A DNA stretch of 64,000 nucleotides from Pseudoxanthomonas suwonensis J47 (lineage in GTDB: Bacteria; Pseudomonadota; Gammaproteobacteria; Xanthomonadales; Xanthomonadaceae). Made by a program: the position numbers and the translations under genes. A model generated the notes under the pieces. The model did no database searches, was not told the DNA's origin, and saw only the letters and a list, made by a program, of their open reading frames with translations. The stretch covers positions 110,588 through 174,587 of the forward strand of contig NZ_AZUZ01000001.1 in the NCBI RefSeq assembly GCF_000513955.1. Reading direction: 5' to 3'. Shown here one piece after another: positions 40,160 through 50,254 of the stretch. Numbering within the stretch: position 1 is the first letter of the stretch; every line of letters starts with the position of its first letter.

Positions 40160-41842
40160 ATGTGGGAGACCCTGGGCACGGTCCGTGACCTGGGCCGGCT
40201 GCAGCAGATCGCCTCGGTCCTGGTCGGCTACGGCTTCGGCGACATGGTCCGGCGCATCGGCATGGCCGGGGCGCTGGAACGCGCCGGCCGCATCCTGCAC
40301 TGGCGCGACCCGGAGGCGATGGCGCACATGGCCCCGCCGGTGCGCGTGCGCCGCGCGCTGGAGGAGCTGGGCCCGACCTTCGTCAAGCTCGGCCAGGTGC
40401 TGGCCACGCGCGTGGACCTGCTGCCGCCGGAATGGACCACCGAGCTGGGCAAGCTGCAGAACGCCGTGCCGGCGCTGCCGTTCGAGCAGATCCGTCCGCA
40501 GCTGGTCGAGGACCTCGGCGCCGATCCCACCGAGGTGTTCGCCCGCATCGAGGAGGCGCCGCTGGCGGCCGCCTCGCTGGCGCAGGCGCATCGCGCCTGG
40601 CTGGCCGATGGCAGCCCTGTCGTGCTGAAGATCCGCCGCCCGGGCATCCGCGACCTGGTCGAGGCCGACCTGCGCCTGCTGGCGCGCCTGGCCGAGATCG
40701 TCGAGGCGCGCGCGCCGGACCTGCGCCGCTACCGCCCGACCCAGGTCGTGCACGAGTTCGGCCTGTCGCTGCGCCGCGAGCTGGATTTCGCCGGCGAGGG
40801 CCGCAACGCCGAGCGCATCGCCGCCGACTTCGCCGGCAACGATTCCATCGTGGTGCCGAAGGTGTACTGGCAGTGGACCTGCGAGCGGCTCAACGTGCAG
40901 CAGCTGCTCGACGGCATTCCAGGCACCGACCTGGCCGCGGTCGACGCGGCCGGCATGGACCGCGCCGCGCTGGCCCGCACCGGCGCCGACATCGTGCTGA
41001 AGATGGTGCTCGAGGACGGCTTCTTCCACGCCGATCCGCACCCGGGGAACATCTTCTACATGCCGGGCGGGCGCATCGGCGTGATCGATTTCGGCATGGT
41101 CGGGCGCATCTCCGACCAGCGCCGTTTCCAGATCGTGCAGCTTCTCCACGGCCTGGTCGCGCGCGAACCGGAAGCGGTGGCCGACGTGCTGATGGACTGG
41201 GCCGAGGGCAGCGGCGAGGTCGACGAATCGCGGCTGCAGGGCGACGTCGGCGCCTTCGTCGACCAGTACCGCGGGGTCCCGCTTAAGGACCTGCGCATGG
41301 GCCTGATGCTGTCGGACGTGACCGCGATCCTGCGCGAGCACGGGCTGAGCCTGCCGCCGGACCTGGCGCTGATGATCAAGGCCTTCCTAACCCTGGAAGG
41401 CATGGGCCGGCAGCTGGACCCGGACTTCGACATGGCCGGCGCGGCGAAGCCCTACGTCGAGCAGGTGCTGCTGAAGCGCTGGTCGCCGCGCGCGCTGCTC
41501 AGGCGCGGACGCCGCGGCGTGCTCGACGCGCTGGAGCTGGCCGGCGACATGCCGCGCGAACTGCGCCGGCTGCTGCGCATGACCCGGCGCGGACGCCTGC
41601 ACATGCAGATGGAGGTCACCTCGCTGAAGGCCTTCGGCGACCAGGTCGACCGCGCCGCCAACCGCCTGACCATGGGCGTGGTCACCGCCGCGCTGGTGAT
41701 CGGCTCGTCGATCGTGATGCACAGCGCCGGCGGCGGCGTGCCCAGCCGCTGGCTGCTGGCGCTGGGGGTGATGGGCTTCATCGGCGCTGGCCTGACCGGG
41801 CTGTGGATCCTGCTGTCGATCTGGCGCAGCGGGAAAGGCTAG
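40160..41842 (+). CDS. UbiB/ABC1 atypical kinase-like protein
   Basis: 560 residues. It carries the family's KxGQ motif in 'LGPTFVKLGQVLATRVDLLPP', an Ala-rich nucleotide loop 'LAAASLAQAHRA', a catalytic 'DGFFHADPHPGNIFYMP' and 'IGVIDFGMVGR'. Two C-terminal membrane helices (about 505-555) anchor it. UbiB supports coenzyme Q biosynthesis as an ATPase-like protein. This copy may be UbiB itself or an AarF-like paralogue; there are no ubi genes beside it to decide. It starts 37 bp after pncC. Confidence 0.9.
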   Translation: MWETLGTVRDLGRLQQIASVLVGYGFGDMVRRIGMAGALERAGRILHWRDPEAMAHMAPPVRVRRALEELGPTFVKLGQVLATRVDLLPPEWTTELGKLQNAVPALPFEQIRPQLVEDLGADPTEVFARIEEAPLAAASLAQAHRAWLADGSPVVLKIRRPGIRDLVEADLRLLARLAEIVEARAPDLRRYRPTQVVHEFGLSLRRELDFAGEGRNAERIAADFAGNDSIVVPKVYWQWTCERLNVQQLLDGIPGTDLAAVDAAGMDRAALARTGADIVLKMVLEDGFFHADPHPGNIFYMPGGRIGVIDFGMVGRISDQRRFQIVQLLHGLVAREPEAVADVLMDWAEGSGEVDESRLQGDVGAFVDQYRGVPLKDLRMGLMLSDVTAILREHGLSLPPDLALMIKAFLTLEGMGRQLDPDFDMAGAAKPYVEQVLLKRWSPRALLRRGRRGVLDALELAGDMPRELRRLLRMTRRGRLHMQMEVTSLKAFGDQVDRAANRLTMGVVTAALVIGSSIVMHSAGGGVPSRWLLALGVMGFIGAGLTGLWILLSIWRSGKG

Positions 41843-41925
41843 GGGGCGCTCCCGTCAGCCCGGTTGGCCAGGTCCGGTGCCGCTTCCCGCGGCGGGCCCG
41901 GCCAGCGGGGCAGATCGCAGGAGGC

Positions 41926-42135
41926 CTAGTCTTCGGGCCGGTACTCGAGCAGGTCCCCGGGCTGGCAGTCGAGCACCCGGCAGATCGCTTCCAGCGTGGC
42001 GAAGCGCACGCCCTTGACGTGGCCCTGTTTCAACAGCGACAGGTTGGTCTCGCTGATGCCGATGGCGTCGGCCAGCTCCTTCGACTTCATCTTGCGCCGC
42101 GCCAGCATCACGTCGAGGTTGACCACGATCGGCAT
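41926..42135 (-). CDS. Small Cro/CI-type HTH regulator
   Basis: 69 residues, essentially one helix-turn-helix domain: 'VMLARRKMKSKELADAIGISETNLSLLKQGHVKGVRFATLEAICRVLDCQPGDLLEY'. It belongs to the YozG-like group that commonly accompanies DUF2975 membrane proteins. Its ATG overlaps the DUF2975 stop by one base (TGATG). It is the last gene of a three-gene operon and is likely to act on its own promoter, with the membrane partners possibly controlling its activity. This is inference from gene order. Confidence 0.88.
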   Translation of the reverse strand: MPIVVNLDVMLARRKMKSKELADAIGISETNLSLLKQGHVKGVRFATLEAICRVLDCQPGDLLEYRPED

Positions 42136-42683
42136 CAGACGATGCTCCGCGCGTCGTCGGCGGCCTCGGTGGCCAGGCGCATCAGGTGGGCGACGCTGTA
42201 CAGGCACAGGCACGCCACCAGGAACAGGTAGACGCCGCCGAAGTCGGCTTCGACGTGGATCTGCCGCACGCCTTCGATCTCGCAGGCCACGGCTACCAGC
42301 AGCTCCTGGGCGAGGACGAGCAGCGCGTACGCCGGCAGCGAGTGCGCCAGCCACGCGAAAGCCCGTGCCACCGGCCGGCTCAGCGCCTCGTGGCGGTGCA
42401 GCGCGGAGCCCAGCCGGCGCAGTGCGACCAGCGGAAGCAGGTAGCCCAGCGTCCACAGGGCGAAGGCGAGGCTCAGCAGCCTGCGGCCGGTAGTGCCCAT
42501 GTCCCGGATCAGGCCCCACTCGACATGGGCGACCCTGCTCCAGGTCGTCGCCTGGGGCTGCCAGTCGGAGAGCCAGGGGAGGCCCATGAGCAACAGCCCG
42601 AACAGGGCGACGCAGAAGATGCCGACCGAAGCCAGCGACATCAGGTGGTAGCCGTGGCGGCGGATCCTGTTTTCGGCGCGCAT
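42135..42683 (-). CDS. DUF2975 membrane protein
   Basis: 182 residues with four membrane helices (about 16-38, 64-88, 105-130, 145-168). It starts 'MRAENRIRRHGYHLMSLASVG'. The ATG at 42683 has GGAGGT 7 bp upstream. A further ATG at 42707 has its AGGAG directly abutting and is less likely. The C-terminus 'TEAADDARSIV' is almost identical to the C-terminus of the 53-aa peptide encoded just upstream. Family members pair with a small HTH protein, as here. Function unknown. Confidence 0.85.
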   Translation of the reverse strand: MRAENRIRRHGYHLMSLASVGIFCVALFGLLLMGLPWLSDWQPQATTWSRVAHVEWGLIRDMGTTGRRLLSLAFALWTLGYLLPLVALRRLGSALHRHEALSRPVARAFAWLAHSLPAYALLVLAQELLVAVACEIEGVRQIHVEADFGGVYLFLVACLCLYSVAHLMRLATEAADDARSIV

Positions 42684-42738
42684 GTTCGAAACCTCCGTGG
42701 TGGACATTCTCCTGGCCCGCGATGGCGGCCAGGGCCGG

Positions 42739-42900
42739 TCAGACGATGCTTCGGACGTCATCGGCGGCCTCGGTGCCGGAGAGCATGCCCACCGCCCACA
42801 GCAGGTAGGCGGCCAGGGCGACGCCGGCGGCCAGGGCCACCCGACGGAGGTTGCGGCCGTGGCCGCGGACGTTGTCCTCGAGAGAGCGCACCTGCTCCAT
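42739..42900 (-). CDS. 53-residue single-span membrane peptide
   Basis: A short gene read from ATG 42900 with GGAG 6 bp upstream. A charged N-terminus ('MEQVRSLEDNVRGHGRNLRR') precedes one hydrophobic helix (about 21-40, 'VALAAGVALAAYLLWAVGML') and the tail 'TEAADDVRSIV'. The tail and its DNA match the end of the DUF2975 gene 55 bp downstream, so the peptide may have arisen by partial duplication of that gene. A good promoter lies 32 bp upstream. I know no family for it. Confidence 0.7.
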   Translation of the reverse strand: MEQVRSLEDNVRGHGRNLRRVALAAGVALAAYLLWAVGMLSGTEAADDVRSIV

Positions 42901-42931
42901 CTGCAACTCCGGGGTAATGGAATTTATCTAA

Positions 42932-42959
42932 AACATAAAACAATTTACCTGGGAGTCAA
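42932..42959 (-). promoter_or_regulatory. Promoter of the peptide-DUF2975-HTH operon
   Basis: On the minus strand TTGACT (42959-42954), 16-bp spacer, TATGTT (42937-42932), inside an unusually AT-rich stretch (42910-42950). Transcription would start near 42925, about 25 bp before the peptide ATG. It lies back-to-back with the lexA promoter. Confidence 0.65.
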
Positions 42960-42964
42960 GCGGC

Positions 42965-43001
42965 TTGCGTCGCCGGGCCGGTTAGTAGTAATACTACTAA
43001 C
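42965..43001 (+). promoter_or_regulatory. lexA promoter with LexA box
   Basis: TTAGTAGTAATACTACTAA (42982-43000), a perfect palindrome of the Xanthomonad LexA-box type, extended by one base on each side. TTGCGT (42965-42970), 18-bp spacer and TAATAC (42989-42994) place the -10 inside the box and the start of transcription at about 43001-43003, i.e. at the ATG. LexA would thus directly block its own promoter. Confidence 0.85.
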
Positions 43002-43002
43002 C

Positions 43003-43656
43003 ATGGACCTGACCGATACCCAGCAAGCCATCCTGGCCCTGATCGCCGAGCGCATCGAAGCCGAGGGCATGCCGCCTTCGCAGGCCGAGATCGCCCGCGC
43101 CTTCGGCTTCAAGGGGGTGCGTGCGGCGCAGTACCACCTGGAGGCGCTGGAGGCCGCCGGGGCAATCGAGCGCCTGCCTGGGCGCGCCCGCGGCATCCGC
43201 CTGAAGGTGGCACCTGTGCCGCCGCAGGCCGAGCTTGCGCTGGCGGCAGCCTCGAATGACGACGCCCTGCGCCTGCCGGTGCTGGGCCGGGTTGCCGCCG
43301 GCGCCCCGATCGGCGCCGACGTCCCGGCCGACATGGCCGAGAGTTTCGTGGTCCTGGACCGCGTGCTGTTCTCGCCGGCGCCGGATTACCTGCTGAAGGT
43401 GCAGGGCGATTCGATGCGCGACGAGGGCATCTTCGACGGCGACCTGATCGGCGTGCACCGCACCCGCGAGGCGCGTTCGGGGCAGATCGTGGTGGCGCGG
43501 GTGGACGAGGAGATCACGGTCAAGCTGCTGAAGATCGGCAAGGACCGCATCCGCCTGCTGCCGCGCAATCCGGACTACGCGCCGATCGAAGTGCTGCCTG
43601 ACCAGGACTTCGCCATCGAAGGCCTGTACTGCGGCCTGGTCCGGCCCAACCGCTGA
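43003..43656 (+). CDS. lexA: LexA repressor
   Basis: 217 residues. The winged-helix DNA-binding domain (1-68, '[32 protein letters not shown]') is joined to an S24 latent protease with self-cleavage between Ala99 and Gly100 ('[10 protein letters not shown]'). Catalytic Ser137 lies in 'GDSMRDEGI' and Lys174 in 'ITVKLLK'. It represses SOS genes until RecA filaments trigger cleavage. No Shine-Dalgarno is present before the ATG, which begins 1 bp after the extended LexA box. Confidence 0.97.
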   Translation: MDLTDTQQAILALIAERIEAEGMPPSQAEIARAFGFKGVRAAQYHLEALEAAGAIERLPGRARGIRLKVAPVPPQAELALAAASNDDALRLPVLGRVAAGAPIGADVPADMAESFVVLDRVLFSPAPDYLLKVQGDSMRDEGIFDGDLIGVHRTREARSGQIVVARVDEEITVKLLKIGKDRIRLLPRNPDYAPIEVLPDQDFAIEGLYCGLVRPNR

Positions 43657-43739
43657 TGGCGGCGGGGCACACCAGCGCGGCGTTTTCCGACATCGAGGCG
43701 CGGCGCGCGGCGATGGCCGGGTCCCGGCGGCGCAACTAG
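43656..43739 (+). CDS. Possible 27-residue ORF coupled to lexA
   Basis: ATG at 43656 overlaps the lexA stop (TGATG), and 27 codons run to TAG at 43739. The peptide is Ala/Arg-rich ('[18 protein letters not shown]'). No family is recognisable. It may be chance, but the overlap arrangement is the one used for translational coupling. Confidence 0.25.
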   Translation: MAAGHTSAAFSDIEARRAAMAGSRRRN

Positions 43740-43827
43740 TTTTGATTCCGTCGGCGGCCGTCGCAGCCTGTGCGACCAGGCCGCCGCAGACTTCGCAACA
43801 CACCACTGACACCCGAGGACAACCCAG

Positions 43828-44859
43828 ATGGACGAGAACAAGAAGCGCGCCCTTGCCGCCGCCCTGAGCCAGATCGACAAGCAGTTCGGCAAGGGTTCGG
43901 TGATGCGCATGGGCGACCGCGCGATCGAGGCGGTCGAGGTCATCCCGACCGGCTCGCTGATGCTGGACATCGCCCTGGGCATCGGTGGCCTGCCGAAGGG
44001 CCGCGTGGTCGAGATCTACGGGCCGGAATCCTCGGGCAAGACCACCCTGACCCTGCAGGCCATCGCCGAGTGCCAGAAGCAGGGCGGCACCGCCGCCTTC
44101 ATCGACGCCGAGCACGCGCTGGACCCGGTCTACGCCGCCAAGCTGGGCGTCAACGTCGACGACCTGCTGCTGTCGCAGCCGGACACCGGCGAGCAGGCGC
44201 TGGAAATCGCCGACATGCTGGTGCGCTCGGGCGCGGTCGACATCCTGGTCGTCGACTCGGTCGCCGCGCTGACCCCGAAGGCCGAAATCGAGGGCGAGAT
44301 GGGCGACCAGCTCCCCGGCCTGCAGGCCCGCCTGATGAGCCAGGCCCTGCGCAAGCTGACCGGCAACATCAAGCGCTCCAATACCCTGGTGATCTTCATC
44401 AACCAGCTGCGCATGAAGATCGGCGTGATGATGCCGGGCCAGAGCCCGGAAACCACCACCGGCGGCAACGCGCTGAAGTTCTACGCCTCGGTGCGCCTGG
44501 ACATCCGCCGCATCGGCTCGATCAAGAAGGGCGACGAGATCATCGGCAACCAGACCAAGATCAAGGTGGTCAAGAACAAGCTGGCGCCTCCGTTCAAGCA
44601 GATCGTCACCGAGATCCTGTACGGCGAGGGCATCAGCCGCGAAGGCGAGCTGATCGACATGGGCGTGGAGGCCAAGCTGGTCGAGAAGTCCGGCGCCTGG
44701 TATGGCTATGGCAGCGAGCGCATCGGCCAGGGCAAGGACAACGCCCGCCAGTACCTGCGCGAGAACCCTGCCGTGGCCGCGAAGATCGAAGCCGAGCTGC
44801 GCGAGAAGTTCCAGCCGGCGGAAGCATCGCGCGACGAAGGCGAGGGCGACGACGACTGA
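43828..44859 (+). CDS. recA: Recombinase RecA
   Basis: 343 residues. Walker A 'GPESSGKTT' at 65-73, Walker B region '[12 protein letters not shown]', L1 '[25 protein letters not shown]' and L2 '[39 protein letters not shown]'. The acidic C-terminus ends 'GEGDDD'. It forms ATP-dependent filaments on ssDNA for strand exchange and stimulates LexA cleavage. It follows lexA by 171 bp. I could not find a second good LexA box in that gap. Confidence 0.99.
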   Translation: MDENKKRALAAALSQIDKQFGKGSVMRMGDRAIEAVEVIPTGSLMLDIALGIGGLPKGRVVEIYGPESSGKTTLTLQAIAECQKQGGTAAFIDAEHALDPVYAAKLGVNVDDLLLSQPDTGEQALEIADMLVRSGAVDILVVDSVAALTPKAEIEGEMGDQLPGLQARLMSQALRKLTGNIKRSNTLVIFINQLRMKIGVMMPGQSPETTTGGNALKFYASVRLDIRRIGSIKKGDEIIGNQTKIKVVKNKLAPPFKQIVTEILYGEGISREGELIDMGVEAKLVEKSGAWYGYGSERIGQGKDNARQYLRENPAVAAKIEAELREKFQPAEASRDEGEGDDD

Positions 44860-44994
44860 GTCGAGGCCCGTGTATCCCGTCCCCTGCCGGCGTGAAGTCA
44901 GTGGCGCGCCGGCGGGGGACGGTCTTGGAAGCCAGGATGGGCAGGCGCCACGGACGGCGCACACTTCCAGCAGAACGCCCTGACCGGACTTGCG

Positions 44995-45372
44995 ATGGCT
45001 ACTGACCAGCACTTCGTCGACTACGTGCTCGAGCAGGCCGGGCTGGGCGATGCACTGGCGTCCCGACGCATGTTCGGCGAGTTCGGGCTCTATCTGGACG
45101 GAGTGTTCGTGGCGGTGGCCGCGGACAACATGCTGTTCCTCAAGCCCACCGGGGCAGCCCGCGAACTGCTGGCGACGGTGCTCGAGGCGCCGCCGTATCC
45201 GGGCGCGCGTCCATGGTTCGTGGTCGACGATGCGCTCGACGACCCGGAGCTGCTGCGGCGCCTGCTGCGCACCACCGTGGCCGCGCTGCCGCCACCCAGG
45301 GCAAAATCCGCTTCCCGGGCCGCTTCCTCTGCGGGTGCGAGCTCCCGTCGTGCCACGCGCCCGCACCAGTAG
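44995..45372 (+). CDS. TfoX/Sxy N-terminal-domain protein
   Basis: 125 residues. The TfoX N-terminal domain covers about 6-95: '[45 protein letters not shown]' and '[16 protein letters not shown]'. The C-terminal domain of full-length Sxy/TfoX is missing; instead there is a Ser/Ala/Arg-rich tail. Sxy activates competence genes with CRP in other gammaproteobacteria, but N-domain-only proteins have no established role. It lies between recA and recX on the same strand. Confidence 0.88.
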   Translation: MATDQHFVDYVLEQAGLGDALASRRMFGEFGLYLDGVFVAVAADNMLFLKPTGAARELLATVLEAPPYPGARPWFVVDDALDDPELLRRLLRTTVAALPPPRAKSASRAASSAGASSRRATRPHQ

Positions 45373-45403
45373 GCCCGCGTTCCCGATCCGCCGTTTCCAG
45401 TCG

Positions 45404-45880
45404 ATGTCCGAACCCTCCCGCCGCAAGCCACGTACGCTGCAGACCCCGGTGCAGCGGGCGCTGGGCCTGCTGGTGCGGCGCGAACATTCGCGCAAGGAGC
45501 TCACCCGCAAGCTGGCCACCCGTGGCGTCGATGCCGAGGAAGCCGCCAGCGCGGTGGAGCGCCTGGCCGGGGAGGGCTGGCAGGACGATGCCCGCTTCGC
45601 CGAGTTCCTGGTCCGCAGCCGGGCCAACGCCGGCTACGGTCCGCTCTACATCCGCGCCGAGCTGGGCACCCATGCCCTGGGCGGCGCGGTGGCGGCCGCG
45701 GCCCTGGACGGTTTCGAGGGCGACTGGACCGAAATCGCCCGCGACCTGGTGCGCCGCCGCTTCGGCCCCGAAGGCCCGGCCGACCTGGCCCAGCGCCGCA
45801 AGGCCGCCGACCTGCTGGCCCGGCGCGGCTTCGACGGCGACAGCATCCGCGCGGCCACCCGCTGGGACCCGGACGACTGA
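45404..45880 (+). CDS. recX: RecX, regulator of RecA
   Basis: 158 residues made of helical repeats: '[55 protein letters not shown]' (about 18-72), '[40 protein letters not shown]'. It caps RecA filaments and limits SOS and recombination. The ATG at 45404 gives the normal length; the open frame upstream overlaps the TfoX-domain gene in another frame. Confidence 0.95.
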   Translation: MSEPSRRKPRTLQTPVQRALGLLVRREHSRKELTRKLATRGVDAEEAASAVERLAGEGWQDDARFAEFLVRSRANAGYGPLYIRAELGTHALGGAVAAAALDGFEGDWTEIARDLVRRRFGPEGPADLAQRRKAADLLARRGFDGDSIRAATRWDPDD

Positions 45881-46058
45881 CCGCCCGGTCAGGGGCGATG
45901 AGGCCGGAAAGGCCATGCGGGTTCCAGGCGGCCGATGCCTGTTTACCCCGGTCCGCCGGCGGATGGGCCCGCTCTGATACCCTTTGCAGGTTGATTTCCC
46001 GTCCCTCCGGGCGCGCCGCCGTGCCGTCCCGGCCGGACCCGTCCCCAGCGAAAGCCAG

Positions 46059-48707
<2,649 letters not shown>

Positions 48708-48742
48708 CCGCGCGCCCCCTTAACGACCGTCACCATCGGGCC

Positions 48743-48772
48743 TTGCCGGTCCGATGGCGACGGCAGTACGAT
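48743..48772 (+). promoter_or_regulatory. Candidate csrA promoter
   Basis: TTGCCG (48743-48748), 18-bp spacer, TACGAT (48767-48772), about 95 bp before the csrA ATG. Confidence 0.4.
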
Positions 48773-48867
48773 CAGCCGGTTGTTTCCGTACGCTGCTGGT
48801 TGGACGCGCATGGCCCACCCTGGACCTGCGCAGCCGGCGAAGGCACGCCGGCGCCATGGAGAAGACA

Positions 48868-49071
48868 ATGCTGATTCTGACCCGCCGCGTAGGCGAAACC
48901 CTGATGATCGGAGATTCGATCACCGTCACCGTGCTTGGGGTGAAGGGCAATCAGGTGCGCATCGGCATCACCGCGCCCAAGGACGTTTCCGTGCACCGCG
49001 AGGAGATCTACCAGCGGATCCAGCGCGGCGAGGCGCCGTCCAGCGGTGGTGAACCCGACCAGTCCACCTGA
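48868..49071 (+). CDS. csrA: Carbon storage regulator CsrA
   Basis: 67 residues. '[52 protein letters not shown]' is the full CsrA dimer fold, including Arg44-region RNA-binding residues in 'VHREEI'. A short Ser/Gly-rich tail follows. It binds GGA motifs in mRNA leaders and controls motility, biofilm and virulence-related genes. ATG 48868 is the family start, with GGAG 6 bp upstream. An ATG at 48856 would add four residues. Confidence 0.97.
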   Translation: MLILTRRVGETLMIGDSITVTVLGVKGNQVRIGITAPKDVSVHREEIYQRIQRGEAPSSGGEPDQST

Positions 49072-49085
49072 GTCGACAAAAACGT

Positions 49086-49114
49086 TTGCCGCGAAACGGC
49101 CCAGACGGTATCCT
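49086..49114 (+). promoter_or_regulatory. Candidate tRNA-Ser promoter
   Basis: TTGCCG (49086-49091), 17-bp spacer, TATCCT (49109-49114), 40 bp before the tRNA. Confidence 0.5.
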
Positions 49115-49153
49115 TGCGCGGCCCGCGACGGACACGTCGCGGCGCCAGATCCC

Positions 49154-49246
49154 GGAGTGATGCCCGAGAGGCCGAAGGGGCTCCCCTGCTAAGGGAGTAT
49201 AGGGTCAAAAGCTCTATCGAGGGTTCGAATCCCTCTCACTCCGCCA
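49154..49246 (+). tRNA. tRNA-Ser (anticodon GCU)
   Basis: 93-nt class II tRNA with encoded CCA. Acceptor GGAGTGA pairs with TCACTCC. The anticodon stem CTCCC/GGGAG encloses loop CTGCTAA, with anticodon GCT at 49188-49190. The long variable arm and the T-arm GAGGGTTCGAATCCCTC are present. It reads AGC/AGU codons. A terminator follows 8 bp later. Confidence 0.98.
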
Positions 49247-49254
49247 GTTCATGC

Positions 49255-49287
49255 GAAAGCCCGCAGCGATGCGGGCTTTCGTGTTTT
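49255..49287 (+). terminator. Intrinsic terminator after tRNA-Ser
   Basis: GAAAGCCCGCA - GCGA - TGCGGGCTTTC, perfect 11-bp stem, followed by GTGTTTT. Confidence 0.9.
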
Positions 49288-49416
49288 CCGGCCGTGCTTC
49301 CGCGAACCGGCGACGGGACGCGGAGGCGGGCAAGGCCTGCGGCCTGCGATGTTTGTGGCTGTGCGGGTTCCGGCTGCTTGCGTCGCGCGCGGCCATCGCC
49401 TTCCGATGCATGCGTG

Positions 49417-49932
49417 TCATGCATGCGCCGCCTTCGTCGGCCTCCATTCGCGTGGCCGGGCGTCGCCGCCCAGGTACAGCGGATGGCGGGGCTCGCCGTC
49501 GCGGGTGAGTCCCAGGTGGTGGATCCGATGGCCGGCATCGCGAAGCAGGCGGGCGACGTCGGCGCCGCGTCCGCGCCAGGTGCCGTGCATGCCCCACGCG
49601 CAGACGATGCGCTCGCTGGCCGCGGCGGCCTGCAGGATCCACGTGTCGTTGCCCGGGCCGACGGGATCGTCGGCGGCGTAAAGGTCGCGCGGCGAGGTGG
49701 CGCGCCACGCGAACAGGTTGGCGACGACCAGCCGGTGGAAACCCCAGGCCCGGGCGAAGCCCATGCAGCGGCGGATCGTGGGATCGTCGACCTCACCGTC
49801 GGCGATGCTGGGATTGAGCATGACGAAGGTGCAGGTCCGCAGCCGCATCGGCTCGGCGAAGGTACGCACCAGCTGGTAGCGGTAGCGGCCGCATGGCGAC
49901 AGCTCGGCACTCCTGCCAACGGTTCCGGTCAT
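49417..49932 (-). CDS. DUF1643 family protein
   Basis: 171 residues. 'LSPCGRYRYQLVRTF', 'VMLNPSIADGEVDDPTIRRCMGFARAWGFHRLVVANLFAWRATSPRDL' and 'GNDTWI' are the hallmark segments of DUF1643, a widespread family of unknown function. The C-terminal part 'HPLYLGGDARPREW' is also typical. ATG 49932 was chosen over an upstream GTG at 49947. It stands alone between tRNA-Ser and tRNA-Arg. A biochemical role cannot be stated. Confidence 0.88.
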   Translation of the reverse strand: MTGTVGRSAELSPCGRYRYQLVRTFAEPMRLRTCTFVMLNPSIADGEVDDPTIRRCMGFARAWGFHRLVVANLFAWRATSPRDLYAADDPVGPGNDTWILQAAAASERIVCAWGMHGTWRGRGADVARLLRDAGHRIHHLGLTRDGEPRHPLYLGGDARPREWRPTKAAHA

Positions 49933-50093
49933 CTGCCTGCGTTGCACGACGGGTTGTGCGGATCATCGCCGACGGCTTGCGTGCATGCAGCAGGCGTGGC
50001 GTGCGCGCGGTGCGGCGGCAGTCGATGCGCGCGGATCGCGCTGGCCTCGATATTCCGCAGGGGCGCAACAAGGTGTCGCGCGGATCCCGGGCG

Positions 50094-50127
50094 AAAAAAA
50101 AGACTGCCGACGTTGCCGTTGGCAGTC
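50094..50127 (-). terminator. Intrinsic terminator after tRNA-Arg
   Basis: On the minus strand GACTGCC - 12-nt loop - GGCAGTC followed by eight T, 11 bp beyond the tRNA 3' end. Confidence 0.88.
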
Positions 50128-50137
50128 CTTCAAAAAA

Positions 50138-50214
50138 TGGCGCGCCCGGAGAGATTCGAACTCCCGACCGCCTGGTTCGTAGCCAGGTACTCTATCCAGC
50201 TGAGCTACGGGCGC
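50138..50214 (-). tRNA. tRNA-Arg (anticodon ACG)
   Basis: 77 nt including encoded CCA. Acceptor GCGCCCG pairs with CGGGCGC. The D-arm is GCTCAGCTGGATAGAGT. The anticodon stem CCTGG/CCAGG encloses CTACGAA (anticodon ACG, read as ICG after TadA editing). T-arm GTTCGAATC is present. It decodes CGU/CGC/CGA. Confidence 0.98.
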
Positions 50215-50254
50215 GCTGTGAGGAGCGAAATTATGCTGGTCGGACTCAGGTTCG

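Noticed and set aside
42758-42943. Alternative minus-strand frame of 61 codons upstream of the DUF2975 gene
   Set aside because: It overlaps the promoter and lacks an SD. The 53-codon frame at 42739-42900 has SD, promoter, membrane helix and a tail shared with DUF2975, and fits much better.
43657-43827. LexA box for recA in the lexA-recA gap
   Set aside because: AACTAGTT at 43735-43742 is palindromic but lacks the TTAGTA/TACTAA arms, so I could not support a second LexA site.
49406-49424. ATGCATG-N5-CATGCAT palindrome at the 3' end of the DUF1643 gene
   Set aside because: It lies within or at the end of coding sequence with no T-run. It could be chance or a weak hairpin, and nothing ties it to regulation.
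49154-50214. Integrated element between the two tRNA genes
   Set aside because: There is no integrase, and no duplication of a tRNA 3' end was found on the other side. Only a single DUF1643 gene of normal composition lies between.
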